Origin: Vicinamibacterales bacterium
Lineage (GTDB): Bacteria; Acidobacteriota; Vicinamibacteria; Vicinamibacterales; 2-12-FULL-66-21
Reading direction: 5' to 3'
Assembly: GCA_036496585.1 (NCBI GenBank)
Contig: DASXLB010000010.1
Coordinates: forward strand, 23,956-87,955
DNA: 64,000 nt
A program made the position numbers and the translations under genes. The notes beneath the pieces were generated by a model. It was given only the letters and a program-made list of their open reading frames with translations. It was not told the DNA's origin and made no database searches. Of the stretch, positions 43,427 through 51,152 are shown piece by piece (position 1 is the stretch's first letter; the number at the start of each line of letters is the position of its first letter).

Positions 43427-43804
43427 ATGGCGTACGAATACGATCGGTTCGAACGGGAAGAGGGCGGCGGTTCGTTTTTGATGGGTCTGCTGGCCGGCAC
43501 GGTGCTCGGCGCCGGGCTCGGGATGTTGTTTGCTCCGAAATCGGGTTCGGAACTGCGGTCGCAGCTCGGGAATACCATCTCCGACGGCACCGGCCGCATC
43601 CGCGACGCCGCCGACCAGACTTACAGCCAGGCGAGCGAGAAGGTCAATCAGATGATGGACCGCGGCCGCGACGCCTATGATCGCGCCCGCTCGACCGTCA
43701 ACAACATGGCCTCGCAGGGCACCACCGGATCGACTCCCGCAGGCAGCAGCCAGCCCTCCGCCAGCAGCGGGTCCACCGGCAGTGGCAACACCTACGGCGC
43801 TTAG
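43427..43804 (+). CDS. YtxH domain protein
   Basis: 125 residues from ATG 43427 with CAGGAGG upstream. A glycine-rich membrane segment (FLMGLLAGTVLGAGLGMLFA) followed by PKSGSELRSQLG is the YtxH signature. A helical segment (AADQTYSQASEKVNQMMDRG) and a Ser/Thr/Gly-rich tail follow. YtxH proteins are stress-related and of unknown molecular role. Confidence 0.8.
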   Translation: MAYEYDRFEREEGGGSFLMGLLAGTVLGAGLGMLFAPKSGSELRSQLGNTISDGTGRIRDAADQTYSQASEKVNQMMDRGRDAYDRARSTVNNMASQGTTGSTPAGSSQPSASSGSTGSGNTYGA

Positions 43805-43826
43805 GCAGGGACCGACTGGGCCGCTC

Positions 43827-44042
43827 ATGACCGAGGGACAGGCCCGGACTACGGCGAACGTGATTCTGACGGCGGCCGCGGTCGGCGCAGCCGTCGTCGT
43901 TCTTCGCTCGCCGTCGTTGCGACGCCTTGCCTGGCGTCTGGCCAGGACCTACGCCAGCGGGCCCTTCGCCGTGTTCGCCGCCACGATGGTGCGCGACGCC
44001 TGGGATGCGTCGGTTCCGCGAGACGGAGTGTCGGTAAGATAG
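43827..44042 (+). CDS. Small hydrophobic protein
   Basis: 71 residues from ATG 43827. A membrane segment (ANVILTAAAVGAAVVVL) and a second weaker hydrophobic stretch (GPFAVFAATMV) are joined by a basic loop (RSPSLRRLAWRLAR). I do not recognise the family. It stops 4 bp before the YihY gene and probably belongs to the same transcript. Confidence 0.5.
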   Translation: MTEGQARTTANVILTAAAVGAAVVVLRSPSLRRLAWRLARTYASGPFAVFAATMVRDAWDASVPRDGVSVR

Positions 44043-44046
44043 CCCC

Positions 44047-44952
44047 GTGATTCCGCGGCGGCTCTCGCTGCGTCTTTACGCGGAGGTCCGCCTCACCCTT
44101 CTTGCCATCTGGCGGGGAGGGCTGGGCGTGTACGGCAGCTACGATCTGACGTTTGCCTCGTCGATCGCCTACTACGCGCTGCTGTCGCTCTTCCCGTTTT
44201 TTCTGCTGCTGCTGTCGATTATCGGCAGCGTCACCTCCGACCCGGGTGACCGCGCGAAGATCCTCGACTTCGTGTTGCGCTATTTTCCCCGCCAGTTCGA
44301 CTTCGTCACCACGCAGCTCGTCTCGATGCAGGCGGCGCGCGTCCAGCTGGGCATCGCCGGCTCGCTGCTGATGATCTGGGCCGCGATGGGCGTGTTCGGG
44401 GCGATTACTTCGGCGGTCAACCATGCCTGGGGGGTGGAAAAGACGCCGAGCTATCTCCGTCACAAGTTGATCGCCTTCACGATGCTGGTCTGTGCCAGCG
44501 TGCTGCTGCTCATCGGGCTGCTGCTCACGAGCGCGATCAACCTGTTCGAAGCCCGATGGTTCGCCAACGTCGCGATCCACTCGCCGAAGATCTTCACCGT
44601 GTTGCAGCACGTGGCGGTCCGGTGGTCCAGCACCGGGCTGTTCATCGCCGTGGTCGGGCTCATCTACTATTTCGTGCCCAACGCGACGGTCCGGTTTCGC
44701 GATGTCTGGGTGGGCGCCGTGGTCACCGGACTGCTGTGGCGAGGCGCGCTCTCCGGGTTCTCGTGGTACGTGCGCGATCTCTCGCGCTTCAGCCACATCC
44801 ACGGCTCGATTGCCGCGGTCGTGGTGTTCCTGATCTGGATCTACATCTCAGCCGTGCTCCTGCTCTATGGCGTGGAAGTCACAGCCGCCAATGCCCGTCT
44901 GCGCCGTCATCGTCCCGACGACATTCCCGCCGCGCCCACACCACGCGTCTAG
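44047..44952 (+). CDS. YihY/BrkB-family membrane protein
   Basis: 301 residues from GTG 44047, with about six membrane helices. Typical motifs are SSIAYYALLSLFPFFLLLLS near residue 38 and FVPNATVRFRDVWVGAVVTG near 215, followed by the GSIAAVVVFLIWIYISAVLLLYGVE end of the family (residues split across the last two helices). Its role is unresolved; it was once misannotated as RNase BN. It is the last gene before the HEARO RNA. Confidence 0.9.
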   Translation: MIPRRLSLRLYAEVRLTLLAIWRGGLGVYGSYDLTFASSIAYYALLSLFPFFLLLLSIIGSVTSDPGDRAKILDFVLRYFPRQFDFVTTQLVSMQAARVQLGIAGSLLMIWAAMGVFGAITSAVNHAWGVEKTPSYLRHKLIAFTMLVCASVLLLIGLLLTSAINLFEARWFANVAIHSPKIFTVLQHVAVRWSSTGLFIAVVGLIYYFVPNATVRFRDVWVGAVVTGLLWRGALSGFSWYVRDLSRFSHIHGSIAAVVVFLIWIYISAVLLLYGVEVTAANARLRRHRPDDIPAAPTPRV

Positions 44953-44992
44953 ATATCGGGTCAACCGCCTGTTGCGTTGCGTTCATCTGTGA

Positions 44993-45258
44993 GGCGTCTT
45001 ACCCAAGGGCCGTACGGCAGGACAGGGAGGTCCGAAGACACTCCCTGTAGCCTTTTGGCAGGCTGTAAAGGCGGGGCGGTTGCTCCGGCGGAACACCGGA
45101 GCGGCGGGCCCGGTTGCCTTGCGGCCGCCGGACACCATTCATAAGAGCATGTTGGATGCCAGCGCGTAACGCCTCGAAACGGCCGGGAAATGCCCGCTGT
45201 GGCCCAGACCGCAAGGCTGGTGAGCAGTGCGCTACCCAGCCCGTGGTCGTCGGTTACC
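44993..45258 (+). ncRNA. HEARO / omega RNA without an adjacent IscB or IsrB gene
   Basis: I recognise this from conserved stretches of the HEARO motif: CTTACCCAAGGGCCGTACGG near the 5' end, CATTCATAAGAGCATG and GGATGCCAGCGCGTAACGCC in the middle, and GCGCTACCCAGCCCGTGG near the 3' end. Internal stems include ACAGGGAG/CTCCCTGT (45022-45029 and 45041-45048), CCTTT/AAAGG (45051-45055 and 45067-45071) and GCTCCGG/CCGGAGC (45082-45088 and 45096-45102). It directly follows GTGA (44989-44992), the tetranucleotide I recall as typical at HEARO insertion points. HEARO is the guide-carrying omega RNA of IscB/IsrB nucleases (OMEGA systems); ORF-less copies are known. The 3' boundary is approximate. No nuclease gene occurs in the window. 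Confidence 0.75.
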
Positions 45259-45311
45259 TCAGCGGTGGAGCCCTGGTGCGTGCGTTACCCTCGCGCCGCC
45301 GGTCGAGCCGC

Positions 45312-46997
45312 TCAGTAGTACTGCGCTAGTGTTTCGCAGCGACTGGCGACCAGACGGCGGACAGGAATGAAGAGCAGGTAGCCGACGCCTATGGCTATCG
45401 CCAGCCAGACGAGCAGCACCACCGGGACGAGCTCGGGGCGGCGCAGCCAGTTGATCGTGACGAGGGTCAGGAGGATGGACGGGGCCGCGGACAGCGCGAA
45501 CGAAAGCATGCCGAGCACGCCCGCACCAGGGTGTGCATTGCTGCCGATGCTGTTGAGATCGACAGCCTTCGGAAGGAGTGCCGACAGGGCCGCGGCCACT
45601 GGTGACAGCACCGCGTAGGTCGCGGCGAACGCTAGGAGCAGCGAGAGCCAGAGCAGCGGATGCTCGATACCGAACACGATCGCCGTCAGGATGACGCAGA
45701 GCGTGGCCGGCATGGCGGCAATCATCGCGTTGCCGGCGGCCTTGCCGGCGAGGATCTCGCCGACGCTGATCGGCGAAAGCATGTGGCGCGTGAAGCCGGC
45801 GCGATCGATCGCGAACTGGTTCATCGCCAGCGGCAGGAGCGCGAGGATCGACGCGAACACCCCGGCCGCTGCGAGCGGGAGTCCATGGTCTCCTGACACG
45901 CCGGGAATCGCCATGCCGCCGCGGCGGGACGCGACGACACCCAACAGGAGCGGCATCAGCAACGGCGTCGCCATCGTGGCGCGGCCGCGCGGCGTGCGCA
46001 GCGCGAGGCGCAGTTGGGTGAAGGCCACCGCCGAGGCGCCGGGCGACAGGCCTGGCACGACGCGGTTCCACAATCCGCCGAACGAGCCGGCGCGCCGCAC
46101 GCTCAACGACACCGGCATGTCGAGCACGCGACGGTACGCGGCAAACCCCGCTGCCTGTACGAAGAGCGCGATCGCGCCGAGCTCGGCCAGCGGCACCAGC
46201 GCCCCGGCCGGTGCGCTGACGGCGCCGGCGGCGGTCCGCCGGTACATCTCCGACGGCAGGTAGGGAGCCAGCCGCAGCGTTCCCTGGGCGACCGCCGATG
46301 GCGGCAGCGCGCGCCGTTCCGCCCTGGTGAGCTGGCGTCCGCCGGGGCCGCGGCTCTCGCGCACGAGCATCTGCGGCAGCAGCGCCATCGCCGGGATCGT
46401 GAAGACGAGCACGAACATCACGATGTCGCCGCGGCGCCGATCGCGCAGCAGCAGGTGGATCACCGACGTCACGAGCGACGTCAGGCCGGCGGCGAAAATC
46501 AGGAAGGCGACGGCGGCGGCGAATGCCAGCGCCGCAGCCACGAAATCGAGGCCGATGGCCAGCCCGATCGGGATGCCGAGCACGGCGAGGGGAACGACGA
46601 GCAGAATCCACGGATCGGCGAGCGCGCCGGCCATCTGCGCGAGGTACAACTGGAGCCGCGGAATCGGCAGCAGCAGATAGCGGACAACGCTGCCGCTGTC
46701 GCGCAACGGCAGCATGATCGGACCGACGAGCGCGACGACGGTGACCGCGATCAGGAAGTAGCGCACGATCGTCAGCGTGACGAACGCGTGGCCCTGCGCC
46801 AGGAAAAACCCCGCTGACATGCCGAGCACGAAGAGCCCGAGCGTCGACGGAATCAGCAGGACGAGGGCGATGATCGACCCCAGCTTCTCGGTCGCCACAT
46901 TGAAGCGCTCGAGCGTGTCGCGGGCGCCGGTCTGCTCCAGCGAGTTGACCAGCACCCGCAGGCGCATCCAGACGAAGGCGCGGAAGATGCGCATCAT
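45312..46997 (-). CDS. ABC exporter permease subunit, large membrane protein
   Basis: 561 residues from ATG 46997 (MMRIFRAFVWMRLRVLVNSL), two bases after the ATPase stop. About twelve hydrophobic segments in two halves are visible, with a cytoplasmic loop (ESRGPGGRQLTRAERRALPP) between them. It resembles ABC-2 type exporters that pair with an adjacent ATPase. The substrate is unknown. Its stop lies about 50 bp from the HEARO RNA, which is on the opposite strand. Confidence 0.82.
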   Translation of the reverse strand: MMRIFRAFVWMRLRVLVNSLEQTGARDTLERFNVATEKLGSIIALVLLIPSTLGLFVLGMSAGFFLAQGHAFVTLTIVRYFLIAVTVVALVGPIMLPLRDSGSVVRYLLLPIPRLQLYLAQMAGALADPWILLVVPLAVLGIPIGLAIGLDFVAAALAFAAAVAFLIFAAGLTSLVTSVIHLLLRDRRRGDIVMFVLVFTIPAMALLPQMLVRESRGPGGRQLTRAERRALPPSAVAQGTLRLAPYLPSEMYRRTAAGAVSAPAGALVPLAELGAIALFVQAAGFAAYRRVLDMPVSLSVRRAGSFGGLWNRVVPGLSPGASAVAFTQLRLALRTPRGRATMATPLLMPLLLGVVASRRGGMAIPGVSGDHGLPLAAAGVFASILALLPLAMNQFAIDRAGFTRHMLSPISVGEILAGKAAGNAMIAAMPATLCVILTAIVFGIEHPLLWLSLLLAFAATYAVLSPVAAALSALLPKAVDLNSIGSNAHPGAGVLGMLSFALSAAPSILLTLVTINWLRRPELVPVVLLVWLAIAIGVGYLLFIPVRRLVASRCETLAQYY

Positions 46998-46999
46998 CG

Positions 47000-47758
47000 C
47001 TAGAGCCAGTTCAGATCCGCCGCCGGCCGCTCCCCGCCGACGAGCTCGATGAACATCTCTTCGAGCGTGCCGTGGCCGTGGACGCCGGACCGGACTTCTT
47101 CGATCGAGCCCTGCGCCACGATCCGTCCGTTGGCGATGACGCCGATGTGCGTCGACAGCCGCTCGACGATCTCGAGAATGTGCGAGGTCAGGAACACCGT
47201 GCCGCCCCGGCCGATGAACGCATGCAGCAGTTCCTTGATCTGCCTCGACGCGACCGCGTCGATCCCCTCGAAGGGTTCGTCGAGAAAGAGCAGCCGCGGC
47301 GCCGGCAGCAGCGCCGTCGCGAGCGAGAGTTTCTTCTTCATCCCGTGCGAGAAGTCGGCCACCAGCGTCGTCGAGGCCGAGGTGAGATCCATCAGCGACA
47401 GCAGATCGGCCGACCGTGTCTTGAAGGTCTCGGCCGGGATGCCGTGCACCTGGCCGACGAAGTTGAGGGTTTCGGCGGCGGTCAGGCGATCGAACAGCGC
47501 GAGGTCCTCGGGTACGACGCCGACGCGCCGCTTGATCTCGACCGCCGCCGCCTCGGGATCGAGACCGAGGATGCGCATGTCGCCGGAGGTCGGCCGCAGC
47601 AGGCCGGTCAGGCACTTGATGGTGGTGGACTTGCCCGCGCCATTGGGACCGAGAAACCCGTAGAAGCTGCCCGCCGGCACCCGCAGGTCGATGCCGTCGA
47701 CGGCGCGCTTGGCGCCGAAGACGCGGACCAGGCCGTGCGTTTCGACGGCGAATTCCAT
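47000..47758 (-). CDS. ABC transporter ATPase
   Basis: 252 residues from ATG 47758 (MEFAVETHGLVRVFG). Walker A GPNGAGKST near residue 38, Q-loop region, an unusual signature DFSHGMKKK in place of LSGGQ near 138, Walker B LLFLDEP and the H-loop LTSHILE. This altered signature is frequent in ABC-2 exporter ATPases. It energises the permease encoded next. The YyaL gene starts divergently 29 bp away. Confidence 0.93.
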   Translation of the reverse strand: MEFAVETHGLVRVFGAKRAVDGIDLRVPAGSFYGFLGPNGAGKSTTIKCLTGLLRPTSGDMRILGLDPEAAAVEIKRRVGVVPEDLALFDRLTAAETLNFVGQVHGIPAETFKTRSADLLSLMDLTSASTTLVADFSHGMKKKLSLATALLPAPRLLFLDEPFEGIDAVASRQIKELLHAFIGRGGTVFLTSHILEIVERLSTHIGVIANGRIVAQGSIEEVRSGVHGHGTLEEMFIELVGGERPAADLNWL

Positions 47759-47787
47759 GACGCAGGATTGTATGACAGCATGAACGG

Positions 47788-49902
47788 ATGAACCGCCTCG
47801 CACGCGAGCGCAGTCCGTACCTGCTGCAGCACGCGAACAACCCGGTCGACTGGTATCCCTGGGGCGAGGAGGCGTTCGCCAGGGCGCGACAGGAAAACCG
47901 GCCGATTTTCCTGTCGATTGGCTATTCGACCTGCCACTGGTGCCATGTGATGGAGCACGAGTCGTTCGAGAACGCGGAGGTCGCGACGGCGCTCAACGAG
48001 CGATTCGTGTCGATCAAGGTCGATCGGGAGGAACGGCCCGACGTCGACCGCGTCTATATGACATTCGTCCAGTCGACGACGGGCGCGGGCGGCTGGCCGA
48101 TGACCGTCTTCCTCACCCCCGAACTGAAGCCGTTCTACGGCGGGACGTATTTTCCGCCGGCGTCGCGCTGGGGGCGTCCGGGCTTTCTCGATCTGCTTGC
48201 CGAAATCACGCGGGTCTGGACGCACGATCGTCCCCGCATCGACTACGCGTCGGCCGAGCTGTTCGACCGGCTGCGCGCCGTCGCCGGCGCCGACGGCCGC
48301 ACCGCCGCCGAGTCGACGGTGGCCGGCCCTGCCGCCTTGAGCGAGGGGGTCGAGCAGTATCAGTCGGCGTTCGATCGCCGCCGCGGCGGATTCGGTGACG
48401 CGCCGAAGTTTCCGCGCCCCTCCGAGCTGCTGTTCCTGCTGCGCGAGCACGCGCGCACCGGCGCGGACGCGCCGCTGCTGATGGCGACCGAGACCCTCCG
48501 GGCGATGGCGCTCGGCGGGATGCGCGACCACGTCGGCGGCGGCTTCCATCGTTATTCGGTCGACGGCAACTGGCGCGTTCCGCACTTCGAGAAGATGCTC
48601 TACGACCAGGCGCAGCTGGTGCTCGCCTACCTCGAGGCGGCGCAGGCGGCGGGCAGCGAGTTCTTCGCCGCCGTTGCGGAAGACACGCTCGCCTACGTGT
48701 GGCGCGATATGCGCGACCCGGCGGGCGGCTTCTACTCGGCCGAGGACGCCGACAGCAGCCCGGCGGAGGGAGGCCCGAAGCGGGAAGGGGCGTTCTACGT
48801 CTGGCGCGGCGATGAGATCGACGCACTGCTCGGCGACGCCGCGGGGCTGGTGCGCGCCCGGTTCGGCATCGAGGATGGCGGCAACGCACCCGAAGATCCG
48901 CACGGAGAGTTCACCGGACAGAACATTCTCTACACATCGGAGCCGATCGAGGACATCGCCGCCCGGACAGGGACGAGCGCCGACGCCATCGTCGCCACGC
49001 TCGGCTGCGCGCGGCAGGTGCTGTTCGACGCGCGCGTCGCGCGCCCTCGGCCGCACCTCGACGACAAGGTGCTGACCTCGTGGAACGGGATGATGATCGC
49101 CGCCTTTGCCCGGGCCGCGCGAACGCTGCCGGACCGTCCGCAGGCGGCGGAGTGGCTGGCGGCGGCGCAGCGGGCCGCCGAATTCATCCGCTCGCGCCTG
49201 TGGATCGAGGAAACGAAGACGCTGCTGCGGCGGTATCGCGACGGCGATGCCTCGATTGATGCCTATGCCGAGGACTACGCCTGCCTGATCTGGGGCCTGC
49301 TCGAGCTCTTTCAAGCCGGCGGCGAGGCGGGGTGGCTGGAATGGGCCCGGGTGCTGCAGGCCCGCCAGGACGAACTGTTCTGGGACGATCGCGACGGCGG
49401 ATGGTTCAGCACGACTGGCTTGGACCCGACCGTGCTGCTGCGTCTGAAGGAAGACTACGACGGCGCGGAGCCGTCGGCGAGCTCGGTGTCGGTCCACAAC
49501 CTGATCGTGCTGGCGCATCTCAGCGGCGACGAGGCGATCATCGCCAGAGCCGGGCGCACGCTCGGGCGGTATGGCGCGAAGGCCGGGCGCGCCGCGCGAG
49601 CCATCCCGATGATGCTGGCGGCCCTGTCGGCCTGGCACGCCGGGGCCATGCAGATCGTGCTGCTTGGCGATGCTGACGGCCGGCGCGCGCTCGAATCGGT
49701 GGTCGCGCGGCGTCACCTGCCGTTTGCGATCGCGGTTCCGGTGTCCCCCGCGTCGCAGGCGGCGCTGGGGGCCGCCCTGCCGTTCGTCGCGGCGATGCAC
49801 ACCATCGAGGGAAAGCCGACCGCCTACGTGTGCCGTGATTTCGCGTGTCGCGCGCCCGTCACCACCGTCGATGCGCTCGAAGCGGAACTGGCCCCGTCAT
49901 GA
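47788..49902 (+). CDS. YyaL-type thioredoxin-domain protein (DUF255)
   Basis: 704 residues, normal for the YyaL/SPATA20 family. The N-terminal DUF255 thioredoxin-like domain has [20 protein letters not shown] and the CxxC motif STCHWCHVM near residues 47-55. The long C-terminal part is an alpha/alpha barrel like N-acylglucosamine epimerases ([19 protein letters not shown]-type motif, [15 protein letters not shown]). No signal peptide is seen, so it is cytosolic. The reaction is unknown; a redox-linked sugar enzyme has been proposed. Confidence 0.92.
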   Translation: MNRLARERSPYLLQHANNPVDWYPWGEEAFARARQENRPIFLSIGYSTCHWCHVMEHESFENAEVATALNERFVSIKVDREERPDVDRVYMTFVQSTTGAGGWPMTVFLTPELKPFYGGTYFPPASRWGRPGFLDLLAEITRVWTHDRPRIDYASAELFDRLRAVAGADGRTAAESTVAGPAALSEGVEQYQSAFDRRRGGFGDAPKFPRPSELLFLLREHARTGADAPLLMATETLRAMALGGMRDHVGGGFHRYSVDGNWRVPHFEKMLYDQAQLVLAYLEAAQAAGSEFFAAVAEDTLAYVWRDMRDPAGGFYSAEDADSSPAEGGPKREGAFYVWRGDEIDALLGDAAGLVRARFGIEDGGNAPEDPHGEFTGQNILYTSEPIEDIAARTGTSADAIVATLGCARQVLFDARVARPRPHLDDKVLTSWNGMMIAAFARAARTLPDRPQAAEWLAAAQRAAEFIRSRLWIEETKTLLRRYRDGDASIDAYAEDYACLIWGLLELFQAGGEAGWLEWARVLQARQDELFWDDRDGGWFSTTGLDPTVLLRLKEDYDGAEPSASSVSVHNLIVLAHLSGDEAIIARAGRTLGRYGAKAGRAARAIPMMLAALSAWHAGAMQIVLLGDADGRRALESVVARRHLPFAIAVPVSPASQAALGAALPFVAAMHTIEGKPTAYVCRDFACRAPVTTVDALEAELAPS

Positions 49903-49921
49903 ACAACGCGACTGATCGGTC

Positions 49922-50272
49922 ATGACCTTCGACGTCGAGATCGTCCTTCGCGAGCAGAACGTCGCCACGACCGTGCGGCTCGAGCTCGGCGTCGACCCGT
50001 CCCTGTGGAGTGAGGCTGACGTCGAATCGGTGCTCAAGCAGGTCCTGCTGGCCATCGATCGCGCCAAGCATCCGTCGAGCAGAGAGCGTTACGTGGCGCT
50101 GCGCGGTTTCAGCTGGATCGTCGAGCCGGTCGGCGCACAGGTGGTGATTGCGATCGAGATTCCGATGGGGGCGGCGGTCGCGGGTCCGTTCGCAATCGAA
50201 CACGCACGACTCGACTCGCTGATCCGCCGCGTCCTCGCCGCCGCTGCGCCTCCGGGCCCGACGATTCACTGA
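49922..50272 (+). CDS. Unknown small cytosolic protein
   Basis: 116 residues from ATG 49922, 19 bp after the YyaL stop. No signal or membrane helix; a mixed alpha/beta pattern (FDVEIVLREQNVATTVRLEL, VVIAIEIPMGAAVAGPFAIE). I do not recognise a family. Codon use looks like the neighbours, so it is probably real and may share the YyaL transcript. Confidence 0.5.
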   Translation: MTFDVEIVLREQNVATTVRLELGVDPSLWSEADVESVLKQVLLAIDRAKHPSSRERYVALRGFSWIVEPVGAQVVIAIEIPMGAAVAGPFAIEHARLDSLIRRVLAAAAPPGPTIH

Positions 50273-50432
50273 CCGCGCTCTCCACAGACCACGAGCGTCA
50301 GTCCGATCACAGAACCGCGCGGTCGCTCAGGACGGCCGCCCGGAATTGCCCGTCTTTTCTCGATCCGTGCGCGGCACCCCTTTTGAACCGGGAACCGACA
50401 ACCGAACCCGTCAGGGATGCTCCTGCCCGCTC

Positions 50433-51104
50433 ATGAAACTGCCATATCGAATTCTCGTCCTGGACGACGACGATCACGCACTGGGCGGCATCGTCGAACT
50501 GCTCCGTGACGCCGGGCATCTGGTCACCGGCGCGGCGACCTACGACGCCGCGAAGCGGCTGCTGGGGCTCAGCCCGTTCGATCTGCTCGTGTCGGACGTG
50601 CGGGTGCGGGCGTTCAACGGCCTGCACCTGGTGATGCAGTCGCGCGCCGACCATCCCGAGATGGCGGTGATGATCATCACCGGCTACGACGATCCGATGA
50701 TCGAGCTCGAGGCGCATCGCTATCGCGCGGAGCTGGTACGCAAGCCGATCCGCCCGGCCGACTTCCTGGCAAAGACGACAGCGCTCCTGAACGTGGTGCG
50801 CCGGCCGCGCCGCTGGCCGCGCAAGCGCGTGGTGGGCGGCTTCCGGGTCACGGCGGACGGACGTCCCGCGGCGGTGGTCGACGTGTCATACGGCGGCCTG
50901 CGGCTCGAACTGCCCGATCAGGCGCCGCTGCCGAATCCGTTCGACGTCGAAGTGTCCGGGATCGGGCTGCGCCTGCAGCTCGAGCCGGTGTGGATCCAGA
51001 CGCAGCCGACCGCGTCGGGGACGGTGTGCGGAGCGACGCTGGCCGCGGACCACACGCCGTCGGCGCGGACCTGGCGCGCGATTGTCGATCGGCTGACGGC
51101 CTAG
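50433..51104 (+). CDS. Receiver plus PilZ-like protein
   Basis: 223 residues from ATG 50433; a longer frame upstream is not coding-like. The receiver (residues 1-120) has LVLDDDDH, phospho-acceptor Asp in LLVSDVRVRAFNG and Lys in LVRKPIRP. A basic linker (RRPRRWPRKRVVGGFRV) leads to a PilZ-like barrel with DVSYGGLRLELP. PilZ domains bind cyclic di-GMP through RxxxR and D/NxSxxG motifs; RKRVV and DVSYGG are candidates. It could connect phosphorylation and c-di-GMP signals, for example to motility or pili. No kinase is nearby. Confidence 0.78.
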   Translation: MKLPYRILVLDDDDHALGGIVELLRDAGHLVTGAATYDAAKRLLGLSPFDLLVSDVRVRAFNGLHLVMQSRADHPEMAVMIITGYDDPMIELEAHRYRAELVRKPIRPADFLAKTTALLNVVRRPRRWPRKRVVGGFRVTADGRPAAVVDVSYGGLRLELPDQAPLPNPFDVEVSGIGLRLQLEPVWIQTQPTASGTVCGATLAADHTPSARTWRAIVDRLTA

Positions 51105-51152
51105 CGCGGCGCGAGGTTGCGCGCGCGGGAAGTGCGCTAGGCTAGCGGCGCC

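Noticed and set aside
44953-45311. Group II intron part or RNase P RNA as alternative for the structured RNA
   Set aside because: No domain V-like GAGC...AAAG hairpin, no reverse transcriptase gene and no RNase P core motif were seen, while several HEARO stretches occur in the correct order.
44999-45329. Short open frames on both strands across the structured RNA
   Set aside because: They have no ribosome sites and follow the conserved RNA sequence; such frames are commonly but wrongly annotated as proteins in HEARO loci.
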